From CAYLUN01 sp964386865 (lineage in GTDB: Bacteria > Verrucomicrobiota > Kiritimatiellia > RFP12 > UBA1067), in the NCBI GenBank assembly GCA_964386865.1, contig CAYLUN010000128.1:1-13376 (forward strand): a stretch of DNA of 13,376 nucleotides, read 5' to 3'. The position numbers and the translations under genes are program-made. The notes under the pieces are model-generated. The model was not told where the DNA came from. It did no database searches and saw only the letters and a program-made list of their open reading frames with translations. Within the stretch, counting starts at the first letter, position 1, and every line of letters starts with the position of its first letter. Positions 7,138 to 13,147 of this stretch are shown piece by piece.

Positions 7138-7401
7138 ATGAACGTTGGCCGAATCGGTTTCTGGCTGTCCCTGGCCCCTTGGGTGCTAGTCGTGTGCGCG
7201 ATGGCGGGAGCCCCGGGGTTTGGCTGAGGCTCCCCTCTTGGGCCCCTGGTAGGGGTCCTCCTGATGTCAGCCCCCCTTCTGGCTTTTGCCCTTGGCCTGG
7301 CCGGCCTCTACAAAGACCCGTCCAAGAAGTACGCCCTCGCGGCCCTCGCAGTCAGCATCCTCACGGGGTTGCTGTGGTTGGTGTCTGTGCTATGCCTATG
7401 A
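7138..7401 (+). pseudogene. Small three-helix membrane protein interrupted by an in-frame TGA
   Basis: A strong GGAGGG (7125-7130) precedes the ATG by 7 bases. The frame encodes a hydrophobic segment (residues 7-25), hits TGA at 7225-7227 (codon 30), then continues without frameshift. It goes on through two more hydrophobic segments (about 36-57 and 65-87), with a KDPSKK loop between, to TGA at 7399-7401. The final stop overlaps the rnhA start (ATGA). The whole 87-codon unit looks like one small inner-membrane protein with a nonsense codon. Alternatively the second half is a separate 45-residue gene from ATG 7264, which has AGGGG 8 bases upstream. Other genes here (for example ending at 2024, 6964 and 8012) use TGA as a normal stop, so a changed genetic code is unlikely. 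I do not recognise the family; function unknown. Confidence 0.6.
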
Positions 7402-8012
7402 CCGAGGTGACTATCTACACGGACGGCGGCTGCGAGCCCAACCCCGGCGCGGGCGGCTACGGCGTCGTCCTCGCCTGCGGCGGCCAGACTCGCGAGCTCT
7501 CCGGCGGCTTCGCCCGGACCACGAACAACCGCATGGAGATCTTCGCCGCCATCGCCGGGCTGGAGTCGCTCGCGGCTCCGAGCCGGGTGACGCTGGTCAG
7601 CGACTCCCGCTACCTCGTCGACGCGATCGCGCTGGGCTGGGCCAAGCGCTGGCGCGCGAACGGCTGGCGGCGCTCCACGCGCGACCGCGCCGTGAACGCC
7701 GATCTCTGGGCGCGCCTCCTGCCGCTCTGCGAGCGCCACACCGTCACGTTCCAGTGGGTCAAGGGCCACGCCGGCCACGAGCAGAACGAGCGCTGCGACG
7801 TCCTCGCCATGGCCGCCCTCAAGCAGCCAGGCCTCCCCGCCGACGCAGGCTACAGGCCCGAGCCCGAAGAGGCCGCCCCGCTCCAGCTGAACCTCCCGGA
7901 GCAGCCCGGCGTCTTGTTTTCATCCCCGCTGGCCCAAAACACGCCTCCGGCCGCACTCACCCCCAGGCCGACCCGCCCCACACAGGCCGAGTTCAACCTC
8001 TATGACCAGTGA
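7398..8012 (+). CDS. rnhA: Ribonuclease HI
   Basis: 204 residues. It degrades the RNA strand of RNA-DNA hybrids in the cytoplasm (R-loops, primer removal). The catalytic set is complete at near-canonical positions: Asp9 (IYTDGGC), Glu47 (NNRMEI), Asp69 (VSDSRY), His124 (KGHAGH) and Asp134 (RCDVLA). YTDGGCEPNPGAGGYG and NPGAGGYGVVL are signature blocks. The start at 7398 overlaps the stop of the small membrane-protein frame; ATG 7392 (MPMTEV) is a close alternative. After the RNase H core (to about residue 145) comes a 55-60 residue Pro/Ala-rich tail ending QAEFNLYDQ, which makes the protein longer than the usual 150-160 residues. The tail is probably disordered and its role is unknown. Confidence 0.95.
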   Translation: MTEVTIYTDGGCEPNPGAGGYGVVLACGGQTRELSGGFARTTNNRMEIFAAIAGLESLAAPSRVTLVSDSRYLVDAIALGWAKRWRANGWRRSTRDRAVNADLWARLLPLCERHTVTFQWVKGHAGHEQNERCDVLAMAALKQPGLPADAGYRPEPEEAAPLQLNLPEQPGVLFSSPLAQNTPPAALTPRPTRPTQAEFNLYDQ

Positions 8013-8016
8013 ATCT

Positions 8017-8052
8017 CCTTGGCGCTTCTTTGTGGCCTTGGCGCCTGTGTGG
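8017..8052. repeat. Two imperfect tandem copies of CCTTGGCGCYT..TGTGG
   Basis: CCTTGGCGCTTCTTTGTGG (8017-8035) is followed directly by CCTTGGCGCCTGTGTGG (8036-8052). It lies between the convergent rnhA and PQQ-propeller genes. The ggcgc/gcgcc and atctc/gagat ends could pair weakly, but there is no convincing terminator. Confidence 0.5.
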
Positions 8053-8083
8053 TGAGATTTGTGGGTTACGGGCTCTGCCTGCG

Positions 8084-9376
8084 TTAGGGTGCGCGCCGGA
8101 CGTCGTAGCAGTACAGCGTGTCGTGGTTCCGCAGGTACAGCCGGCCCTGGCACACGACAGGATGCGCCCAGACGTCTTGCGCCTGCCCCTCAACCAGCCG
8201 GAACGAGCCCGCCGACCGGAAGCCCGCGTCCGCCACCTCCTGCAGCGTCATCACGCCCCGCGCGGTCAGGCAGTAGAGCCGCCCGTCGGCGAAGATCGCC
8301 GAGCCGTCGGCCAATTCCTCGGCCGCCTTCGCACGCGCCACCTGCCCTGTCTTCGCATCGACCGCCACCCAGCCTCGCAGTTCCCCGCGGTTATTCGCGC
8401 CATACAGCCGGCCGCTCACGCAAACCATCCCGCCATGGCTGATCTTCAGTTCGCGGGTCCACGCGCGGGACACCGGATCAGCGCCCAGCGGAACGCCGAA
8501 CACGAAGCCGTTGTCGCGGCTGGAGTTGTTGAAGAGCAGCATGTTCCCAGACAGCAGCGGCGTCACGTTGACCGTATTCTTGGCGTCCAAATGCGGCAGC
8601 GTCCACACGAGAGCCCCGCTCTCCGCGTCCACGGCGAACGCGCACTTCGAGGCGCAGTTCACCAGCAGCCTGCGGCCGCCCGCCTGAACGAGCACCGGCG
8701 ACGAATACGAAGCCTGCTCGCCCGCGATTCCCGGCGTGACCCACGCCTGCGCGCCGCTGCGCGTGTCGAGCGCCACCATCAGGCCTTTGGCGCCGGCCGG
8801 CGTCGCGAACACCCGGTCGCCGCTCACCAGCACGGACTCGCTGATGCCCCACATGATGTTCTTCGCCTCGTAACGCTCCAGCACGTTCACGGCCCAGACC
8901 ACGCCGCCCGTCGCCGCGTCCAGGCACACCAGATTGCCGTGGGCGTTCATGTGGTACAGCTTGCCGCCGTCGAACGCGCACGAGGAGCGCGCGCCGGGAT
9001 ACGACCCCTTCCACGGCTCGCTGTTCGCGGCCTTCCAGCGCGGCTGGCCGTCGAGCGTGAGCGCGCTGATCGTCAGCTCCTTGTCCTGGTCGCCCGTGAT
9101 GTAGATGCCGCCCGCCGCCACGATCGGCGACGAGTAGCCGCGGCCGATGCCGGAGGCCTTCCACAGCAGCTTCGGGCCGCCTTCGGGCCAGCTCTGCAGC
9201 AGCCCAGCCTCCTCGGAGATCCCGTCGCGGCGCGGGCCGCGCCACTGCGGCCAATCCGGCGCCGCGCAGCGAACCAGCGAGGGCGCCGCATCCTCGGCTG
9301 CTGCGGCCTGCGGCCGCGCGCTGCCCCACACGCCCAACACCACGCACCCCAACACGCGAATCGCCCGCTTGCCCAT
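8084..9376 (-). CDS. PQQ-like beta-propeller secreted protein
   Basis: 430 residues. The second in-frame ATG (complement of 9374-9376) is chosen over the one at 9391 because GAGAGGGGGG lies just upstream of it. It then begins with a standard signal peptide (MGKRAIRVLGCVVLGVWGS, cleavage near AAAAED). The mature part opens with DWPQWRGPRRDGIS (41-54), the signature of the PQQ-like propellers abundant in PVC-group bacteria. Propeller repeats are visible at 149-161 (CLDAATGGVVW), 199-212 (VALDTRSGAQAW), 247-258 (AVDAESGALVW) and 337-347 (VAVDAKTGQV). The fold resembles BamB and quinoprotein dehydrogenases. No catalytic Ca/PQQ site is evident, so a binding or scaffold role is more likely than dehydrogenase activity. 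A shorter paralogue-like gene lies at 11186 on the other strand. Confidence 0.88.
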   Translation of the reverse strand: MGKRAIRVLGCVVLGVWGSARPQAAAAEDAAPSLVRCAAPDWPQWRGPRRDGISEEAGLLQSWPEGGPKLLWKASGIGRGYSSPIVAAGGIYITGDQDKELTISALTLDGQPRWKAANSEPWKGSYPGARSSCAFDGGKLYHMNAHGNLVCLDAATGGVVWAVNVLERYEAKNIMWGISESVLVSGDRVFATPAGAKGLMVALDTRSGAQAWVTPGIAGEQASYSSPVLVQAGGRRLLVNCASKCAFAVDAESGALVWTLPHLDAKNTVNVTPLLSGNMLLFNNSSRDNGFVFGVPLGADPVSRAWTRELKISHGGMVCVSGRLYGANNRGELRGWVAVDAKTGQVARAKAAEELADGSAIFADGRLYCLTARGVMTLQEVADAGFRSAGSFRLVEGQAQDVWAHPVVCQGRLYLRNHDTLYCYDVRRAP

Positions 9377-9537
9377 ACGCCCCCCTCTCATCCACTCAGG
9401 AAAACACCCCGTCCCCGAACAGTTGGTCGTTGCTCAAGGTTTGCAGGGCAGAGTGCCAAACCCAGCTGCCTGCGTCAACGGCAAACCTGCGCGTCCATCA
9501 TTTCTTGAACCGCTCACGTGGGCTCCAGCCCCTATCA

Positions 9538-9813
9538 TCAGCGCGCCTGCCTCCGCCGGTGCTCCGCCACGACCTCTTTCGGAATCATGCGCAGCGCCAG
9601 CCACACCAGCAGGGGCAGGATCAGCACGTCGTCGAGGTAGCCGAGCACGGGAATGAAGTCCGGGATCAGATCCACCGGCGACAGGGCGTACGCGACCGCG
9701 GCGCCCAGCAGCCACCGCGCGGCCCTCGGGCAGCGCGGGTCGGCCATGACCGCGCGGTACACCGCGATCTCCGCCGCGCACCGCCGCGCCACTCGCTTCA
9801 AGCCGTCAAACAC
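9538..9813 (-). CDS. YkvA/DUF1232 family small membrane protein
   Basis: 91 residues from a GTG start (complement of 9811-9813), preferred because GAGGGAGG (complement of 9819-9826) lies 5 bases upstream and the family usually begins close to this point. A longer in-frame start at 9888 would overlap the upstream dehydrogenase gene by about 50 bases. The hallmark of the family, AYALSPVDLIPDFIPVLGYL followed by DD, forms most of the central hydrophobic hairpin. A second hydrophobic stretch (ILPLLVWLALRMIP) follows, then a basic tail. The gene starts 23 bases after the stop of the minus-strand dehydrogenase and probably shares its transcript. Function of the family is not established. Confidence 0.85.
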   Translation of the reverse strand: MFDGLKRVARRCAAEIAVYRAVMADPRCPRAARWLLGAAVAYALSPVDLIPDFIPVLGYLDDVLILPLLVWLALRMIPKEVVAEHRRRQAR

Positions 9814-9836
9814 ACGAACCTCCCTCGCACAGTCGC

Positions 9837-10937
9837 TCAGTAGTAGGGCAGCTGCTCGTCGAAGCGCGCCCCGCCGTTCCGATACCACGCCGCTACGTGC
9901 CTGACCGCCTCGACCGCCTTGGCCTTCGCCGCGAGGTCGGAGTTGAAGCCCTGATGAGGCTGCACGTAGACGTTGCCGCTCCGCTCCAGCGACATCCGGA
10001 CCAGCTCCCGCGCCGCCCGCAGGTCGCGCCCTTTGACCGGCTCCCCCGCGAGCAGCCGCGCGAACTCGGGCTCCCGCGAGAACACGTCCAGCCCGAGCCC
10101 CGCGATCCGGCCCGCGCGGACCAGCGCCACGAGCGCCGACTCCGGAGCGATCTCCCCGCGCGTGACATTGATGAAAATCAGGCCGCGCCGCGCCTTCGAA
10201 AGCGCCTCCCGCGAGAAGTAGCCGACGTTGAAGAGCCGGCTCCGCCTGTCGCGGGTCAGGTTCATCGCGCAGACGATGATGTCGCTCGACGCGAGCGCGG
10301 CCGCCTTGGAGACGAACCGCACGCGCCCGCCGTACAGCCCCTCCAGCTCGCGCGCCCGCACGTCCACGCCTTGCACGGTCACGCCGCTCGCCTCGGCCAG
10401 CTCGCAGATCCGCCGGCCGATCTTGCCCACGCCGAACACGGTCAGCGTCCGGTGCCGGCCCAGCTCCATGAAGGCCTGCGCGCCCTTCCGGTCGAACGCC
10501 TCCGCCTGCCTCGCGTAGTGGTTGAGCTGGCCCGCCGCGGCGTAGAGGAACTTCATGGCCGTCTGCGCGACGGCCTCCACGCAGTAGTCGCGCAGCGAGG
10601 CGATGTTCGCGTTCGGGATCAGGTGCTCAAAGTGGTCATACCCGGCGCTCCGCGTGATCACGCTCTTCCTGTCTCCGGCCCAGTGCCCGTCGGGAATCAC
10701 GGAGTGGGTCTTGGTCGTGATGAGCGCCGGAAGCGCGTCGCCCGGGTGGCCGCTCAGATACGCCTGCACGGTGTCCGGCGTGATCAGGCAGGTGTGCCCG
10801 CGCGGGATCTCCCCGCGCCGGATCGCCCGCGCGGTCTCGTCCTCGAGATGCTTCGCCTCCGGCCCCAGCGCCTCGAAATGGATCGCCGCGTACGCGCCGC
10901 CCGCCGCCGCCGCGCCCCTCTTCTTCGTTCTCATCAT
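9837..10937 (-). CDS. D-2-hydroxyacid dehydrogenase family protein (second copy, divergent)
   Basis: 366 residues from the ATG at the complement of 10935-10937; ATG 10934 is equally possible. The frame stays open upstream to 11054, but there it reads through an 11-bp tandem repeat and is unlikely to be translated. NAD-binding motif GVGKIG at 169-174 with acidic Asp192 (GVDVR). The catalytic set fits the family: Arg260 (NVTRGE), Glu289 (FSREPEF) and His328 (VQPHQGFNS). The N-terminal half includes RSAGYDHFEHL (97-106), typical of D-lactate-dehydrogenase-like members. An insert (about 291-315) between the Glu and His motifs is longer than in the first dehydrogenase. It is clearly not a recent duplicate of the gene at 5951. 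It probably reduces or oxidises a 2-keto/2-hydroxy acid; substrate unknown. The YkvA-family gene follows 23 bases downstream. Confidence 0.85.
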   Translation of the reverse strand: MMRTKKRGAAAAGGAYAAIHFEALGPEAKHLEDETARAIRRGEIPRGHTCLITPDTVQAYLSGHPGDALPALITTKTHSVIPDGHWAGDRKSVITRSAGYDHFEHLIPNANIASLRDYCVEAVAQTAMKFLYAAAGQLNHYARQAEAFDRKGAQAFMELGRHRTLTVFGVGKIGRRICELAEASGVTVQGVDVRARELEGLYGGRVRFVSKAAALASSDIIVCAMNLTRDRRSRLFNVGYFSREALSKARRGLIFINVTRGEIAPESALVALVRAGRIAGLGLDVFSREPEFARLLAGEPVKGRDLRAARELVRMSLERSGNVYVQPHQGFNSDLAAKAKAVEAVRHVAAWYRNGGARFDEQLPYY

Positions 10938-10977
10938 CGGCCCGCTCGTTCTCCTCGCTGCCCTGCGCCCGCCCCAG

Positions 10978-11010
10978 CCTTCTGCCTGCCTTCTGCCTGC
11001 CTTCTGCCTG
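10978..11010. repeat. Three perfect tandem copies of an 11-bp unit
   Basis: CCTTCTGCCTG is repeated exactly three times end to end (10978-10988, 10989-10999, 11000-11010). It lies in the 248-base gap between the divergent dehydrogenase and PQQ-propeller genes. An 11-bp period is close to one DNA helical turn and is not a multiple of three, which supports non-coding status. Confidence 0.85.
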
Positions 11011-11042
11011 CCGCCCTTATTATGGCCAAGAAGCGCCTCGCG

Positions 11043-11089
11043 GCGCCACAACAAACGCGGAAAAACGCGGGCGGACCCGTTTGTGGCGC
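11043..11089. other. Inverted repeat in divergent intergenic region
   Basis: GCGCCACAACAAACG (11043-11057) can pair with CGTTTGTGGCGC (11078-11089), leaving a 3-base bulge and a 20-base loop containing CGCGGAAAAACGCGG-type sequence. It could be a transcript hairpin or a regulatory site between the divergent genes. There is no T-tract. Confidence 0.45.
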
Positions 11090-11149
11090 GCCCTGTTTTC
11101 GCGGGTCCTTCGCAGGTTCAACGCCTGCCTCCAAACTTCGAACTCCTCC

Positions 11150-11185
11150 TTGACACACCACCCCCGTTTGGGCATCCTTCTGCCC
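11150..11185 (+). promoter_or_regulatory. Candidate promoter giving a leaderless transcript
   Basis: A perfect -35 box TTGACA (11150-11155) is followed, 17 bases on, by CATCCT (11173-11178), matching TATAAT at 3 of 6 positions. Seven bases later comes the ATG at 11186, where transcription would be expected to start. There is no Shine-Dalgarno sequence; the bases before the ATG are CTTCTGCCC. This arrangement fits leaderless initiation. Confidence 0.5.
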
Positions 11186-12463
11186 ATGAAAACGAAACGG
11201 GGCGGGTGGCTGGCTTGTCTGGTTGTGCTGCAGGGGTTGGTTTGCTCCGGGGAGGGGTGGCCGATGTTTCGCGGGCCCCAAGGCAACGGGGCGGTGGCCG
11301 GCGCGCGCCTCCCCTTGCGCTGGAGCGAGACGAACAACGTGCGCTGGAAAGTCGCGCTCCCGCATGTGGGCTGGTCGTCTCCCGTGGTGCAGGACGGCCG
11401 GGTGTGGGTGACCGGCGCGACGGAGAAGGGGCAGGACTACTTCGCGTACTGCGTGGACGCGGAGTCGGGCCGGATTCTCGTCGAGAAGCAGCTGTTTCAT
11501 TCCGACACGCCGGAGCCCCTCGGAAACGCCGTAAACGGCTACGCCTCGCCGACTCCCGCCTGCGAGCCGGGGCGGGTGTACGTCCATTTCGGAAGCTACG
11601 GCACAGCCTGCCTCGACGCGGCGACGGGCGAGGCGCTGTGGAAGCGGGAAGACCTCGCGTGCCGGCACTATCGCGGGCCTGGCTCGTCGGCCATCCTGTA
11701 CCGGGACTTGCTCATCCTGACCTTCGACGGCGTGGACGTGCAGTACCTGGTTGCCCTGGACAAGCGCACCGGCAAGACGGTCTGGAAGAGCGACCGCGCG
11801 ATCGAGTGGAAAGATCTGGACGAGAAGGGGCAGCCGAAGAGGGAGGGCGACTTCCGCAAGGGCTTCGCCACGCCGCTGGTGATCGCAGTCGGCGGGAAAG
11901 ACCAGCTGATCAGCCCGGCGTCCAGCACGCTCTTTTCCTATGACCCGGCTACGGGGCAGGAAATCTGGCGGGTTCGGAACACGGCTTACACCCCCGTGGT
12001 CGTTCCCGTCTGCAGCGACGGCCTGGTGTTCGCCGTGACGGGTCATGGGGCCGTGCTGATGCAGGCCATCCGCCCGGACGGAAAGGGAGACGTGACCGAC
12101 TCGCACGTCGCGTGGCAGGTGGCGGGCAAGGACGTGCCGCTCACGCCCTCGCCGGTCGTGCTGGGCGGCTTGCTGTATATGCTGGCTGACCACGGCGCGC
12201 TGACGTGTATGGAAGCCGGCTCAGGCAAGACGGTGTGGCGGGAGCTGATCGGCGGGAGCTACCTGGCCTCGCCCATTCATGACGGCGAGCGGATCTACCT
12301 GTTCAGCGGCTCGGGCAAGACCACGGTGATCCGCGCCGGCCGCACGTTTGAGAAGCTGGCGGAGAACCAGCTGGCCGCCGGCTTCATGGCCTCTCCGGCC
12401 GTGGCGGGCGACTCGCTGATCCTGCGCACCAAGACGCACCTGTACCGCGTTGGGGCGAAGTAG
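11186..12463 (+). CDS. PQQ-like beta-propeller secreted protein (second, divergent copy)
   Basis: 425 residues from ATG 11186. It starts with a signal peptide (MKTKRGGWLACLVVLQGLVCSG); the cysteine at 20 does not fit a good lipobox. The mature start GWPMFRGPQGNGAVAG (24-39) is the same signature as in the minus-strand propeller. Repeats are at 141-152 (CLDAATGEALW), 188-200 (VALDKRTGKTVW), 250-261 (SYDPATGQEIW) and 340-351 (CMEAGSGKTVW), each with the DxxTGxxxW pattern. It is probably a six- to eight-bladed propeller in the periplasm or at the cell surface. No enzyme active site is recognised. The similarity to the gene at 8084 is at the level of family architecture, not close duplication. 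An acylphosphatase fragment begins 8 bases after its stop. Confidence 0.88.
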   Translation: MKTKRGGWLACLVVLQGLVCSGEGWPMFRGPQGNGAVAGARLPLRWSETNNVRWKVALPHVGWSSPVVQDGRVWVTGATEKGQDYFAYCVDAESGRILVEKQLFHSDTPEPLGNAVNGYASPTPACEPGRVYVHFGSYGTACLDAATGEALWKREDLACRHYRGPGSSAILYRDLLILTFDGVDVQYLVALDKRTGKTVWKSDRAIEWKDLDEKGQPKREGDFRKGFATPLVIAVGGKDQLISPASSTLFSYDPATGQEIWRVRNTAYTPVVVPVCSDGLVFAVTGHGAVLMQAIRPDGKGDVTDSHVAWQVAGKDVPLTPSPVVLGGLLYMLADHGALTCMEAGSGKTVWRELIGGSYLASPIHDGERIYLFSGSGKTTVIRAGRTFEKLAENQLAAGFMASPAVAGDSLILRTKTHLYRVGAK

Positions 12464-12471
12464 CGAGCAAC

Positions 12472-12576
12472 GTGAATAGGCTTCACCTTCGGCTCGTCGG
12501 CCGGGTGCAGGGCGCAGGGTTCCGCTACGCCTGCCGCCGAGAGGCGTGCTCGCTGGGGCTGCCTGTAGGATACTAG
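12472..12576 (+). pseudogene. Acylphosphatase, N-terminal stump
   Basis: A GTG start encodes RLHLRLVGRVQGAGFRYACRR-type sequence up to EACSLGL, then PVGY and a TAG at 12574-12576. This is the first third of an acylphosphatase (normally about 90 residues), including the substrate-binding loop GRVQGxGFR. The conserved WVRNxxDGxVE block with the catalytic Asn is missing. The similarity stops at about base 12560, where base composition also drops. It starts 8 bases after the PQQ-propeller stop, so it was probably the next gene of that transcript. It is broken here by an insertion or rearrangement, or by a chimeric assembly joint. Confidence 0.8.
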
Positions 12577-12699
12577 TGCTTCTGATTCACTGTAGGCCCA
12601 GTGTTGGGCAGGGAAATTGAAAAGCGCTGGTTTGCGTTGCGCCCTTAGCGACTGGGAATGCGGATGAGTGTTCCCTTTAGCATCTGGCGCACAACGGAC
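12577..12699. other. Unassigned lower-GC segment between two broken genes
   Basis: No credible coding frame is seen. A short hairpin GCCCA-GTGT-TGGGC sits at 12596-12609. GTTTGCGTTGCGCC (12630-12643) and GGCGCACAAC (12687-12696) are weak inverted partners. The segment is bounded on the left by the point where acylphosphatase similarity stops and on the right by the point where cadherin-like similarity stops, so it could be the end of a mobile element. I do not recognise a known terminus. Confidence 0.35.
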
Positions 12700-13101
12700 G
12701 TATGGGGTTGATGAACCATCCTGCGCGGTGACACGGATGTCGATTGTGTTGGTTCCCACCTTCACCGGAAGCGTCCCGCTTGGCGTGCCGGACGCCACGG
12801 CCGTGTACGCCCCGCCGTTGACCCGCGCCTCGACCGTCAGGTTCGCGCCGGCCCAGGGAGTCACGGTGAGGCCCGCCGTCGTACTTGGCACCGTGGAACT
12901 ATAGGACAGTATCCCTGCACCGAACGTCGGGGCCAGGAGACCCGGGTTCACGTCGAGTGAGAAGAGCGTCGAATCCGAAGTGCCTTCCAAGCGCGCAAAG
13001 CAGGTTCTTACCGTGCCGTTGACCGTGGCGAACCAGCCACCGATCAGCACTTTGCCGTCGCTATTGAGCCGCGCGATGCGACCGCGTGCCGTGCCGTTGT
13101 G
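12700..13101 (-). pseudogene. Delta-60 repeat / cadherin-like beta-sandwich protein fragment
   Basis: Reading on the minus strand from about 13101, HNGTARGRIARLNSDG and KVLIGGWFATVNGTVRTCFA match delta-60 (DUF5122) propeller repeats. These are followed by a cadherin-like beta-sandwich domain (about 12965 down to 12700) with SLDVNPGLLAPTFGAGILSY, LTVTPWAGANLTV, VGTNTIDIRVTAQDGSS. In intact proteins the last strand (TYTVTVTR-like) follows; here similarity ends at TPY and unrelated sequence continues. Upstream the frame meets TAA at 13120-13122 just before the fragment, so the N-terminal bulk is gone. RLNSDGKVLIGG also looks like two repeat units fused across a deletion, because the usual stretch of some 20 residues between SDG and KVLIGG is absent. 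It is the remnant of a large secreted surface protein, broken at both ends. Confidence 0.7.
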
Positions 13102-13147
13102 CGACTGCGTTCCCTCATGTTACTTATAACCTCTACGGGGTCGATAT

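Noticed and set aside
7138..7401. Selenocysteine or reassigned TGA as the explanation for the interrupted frame
   Set aside because: Several genes in the window end with TGA as an ordinary stop, and the context (GFG-stop-GSPLG in a small hydrophobic protein) fits no known selenoprotein motif. Kept only as a remote option.
9437..9488. 8-base inverted repeat AGGTTTGC / GCAAACCT in the gap between the PQQ-propeller and YkvA-family genes
   Set aside because: Short arms with a 36-base loop and no T-run; expected by chance at this scale. Nothing else was seen in 9377-9537.
8009..9508. 499-codon plus-strand frame opposite the PQQ-propeller gene
   Set aside because: Arg/Ala/His-rich antisense product. 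The minus strand encodes a signal peptide and repeated DxxTGxxxW motifs.
11112..11136. tRNA T-arm-like hairpin GCAGG-TTCAACG-CCTGC (11112-11128)
   Set aside because: The 5+7+5 geometry and TTCAA loop resemble a tRNA T-arm, but no matching acceptor strand, D-arm or anticodon arm is found upstream and no CCA end follows. At most a tRNA 3-prime fragment; not annotated.
9897..11153. 418-codon plus-strand frame opposite the second dehydrogenase
   Set aside because: The opposite strand has the Rossmann motif and the Arg/Glu/His catalytic set; this frame has none and is Arg/Pro/Leu-rich.
12295..13050. Single 251-codon minus-strand frame covering the cadherin-like region, the acylphosphatase and the end of the PQQ-propeller gene
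   Set aside because: Only the part above 12700 has protein-like similarity. Below that it runs antisense through two recognisable plus-strand genes.
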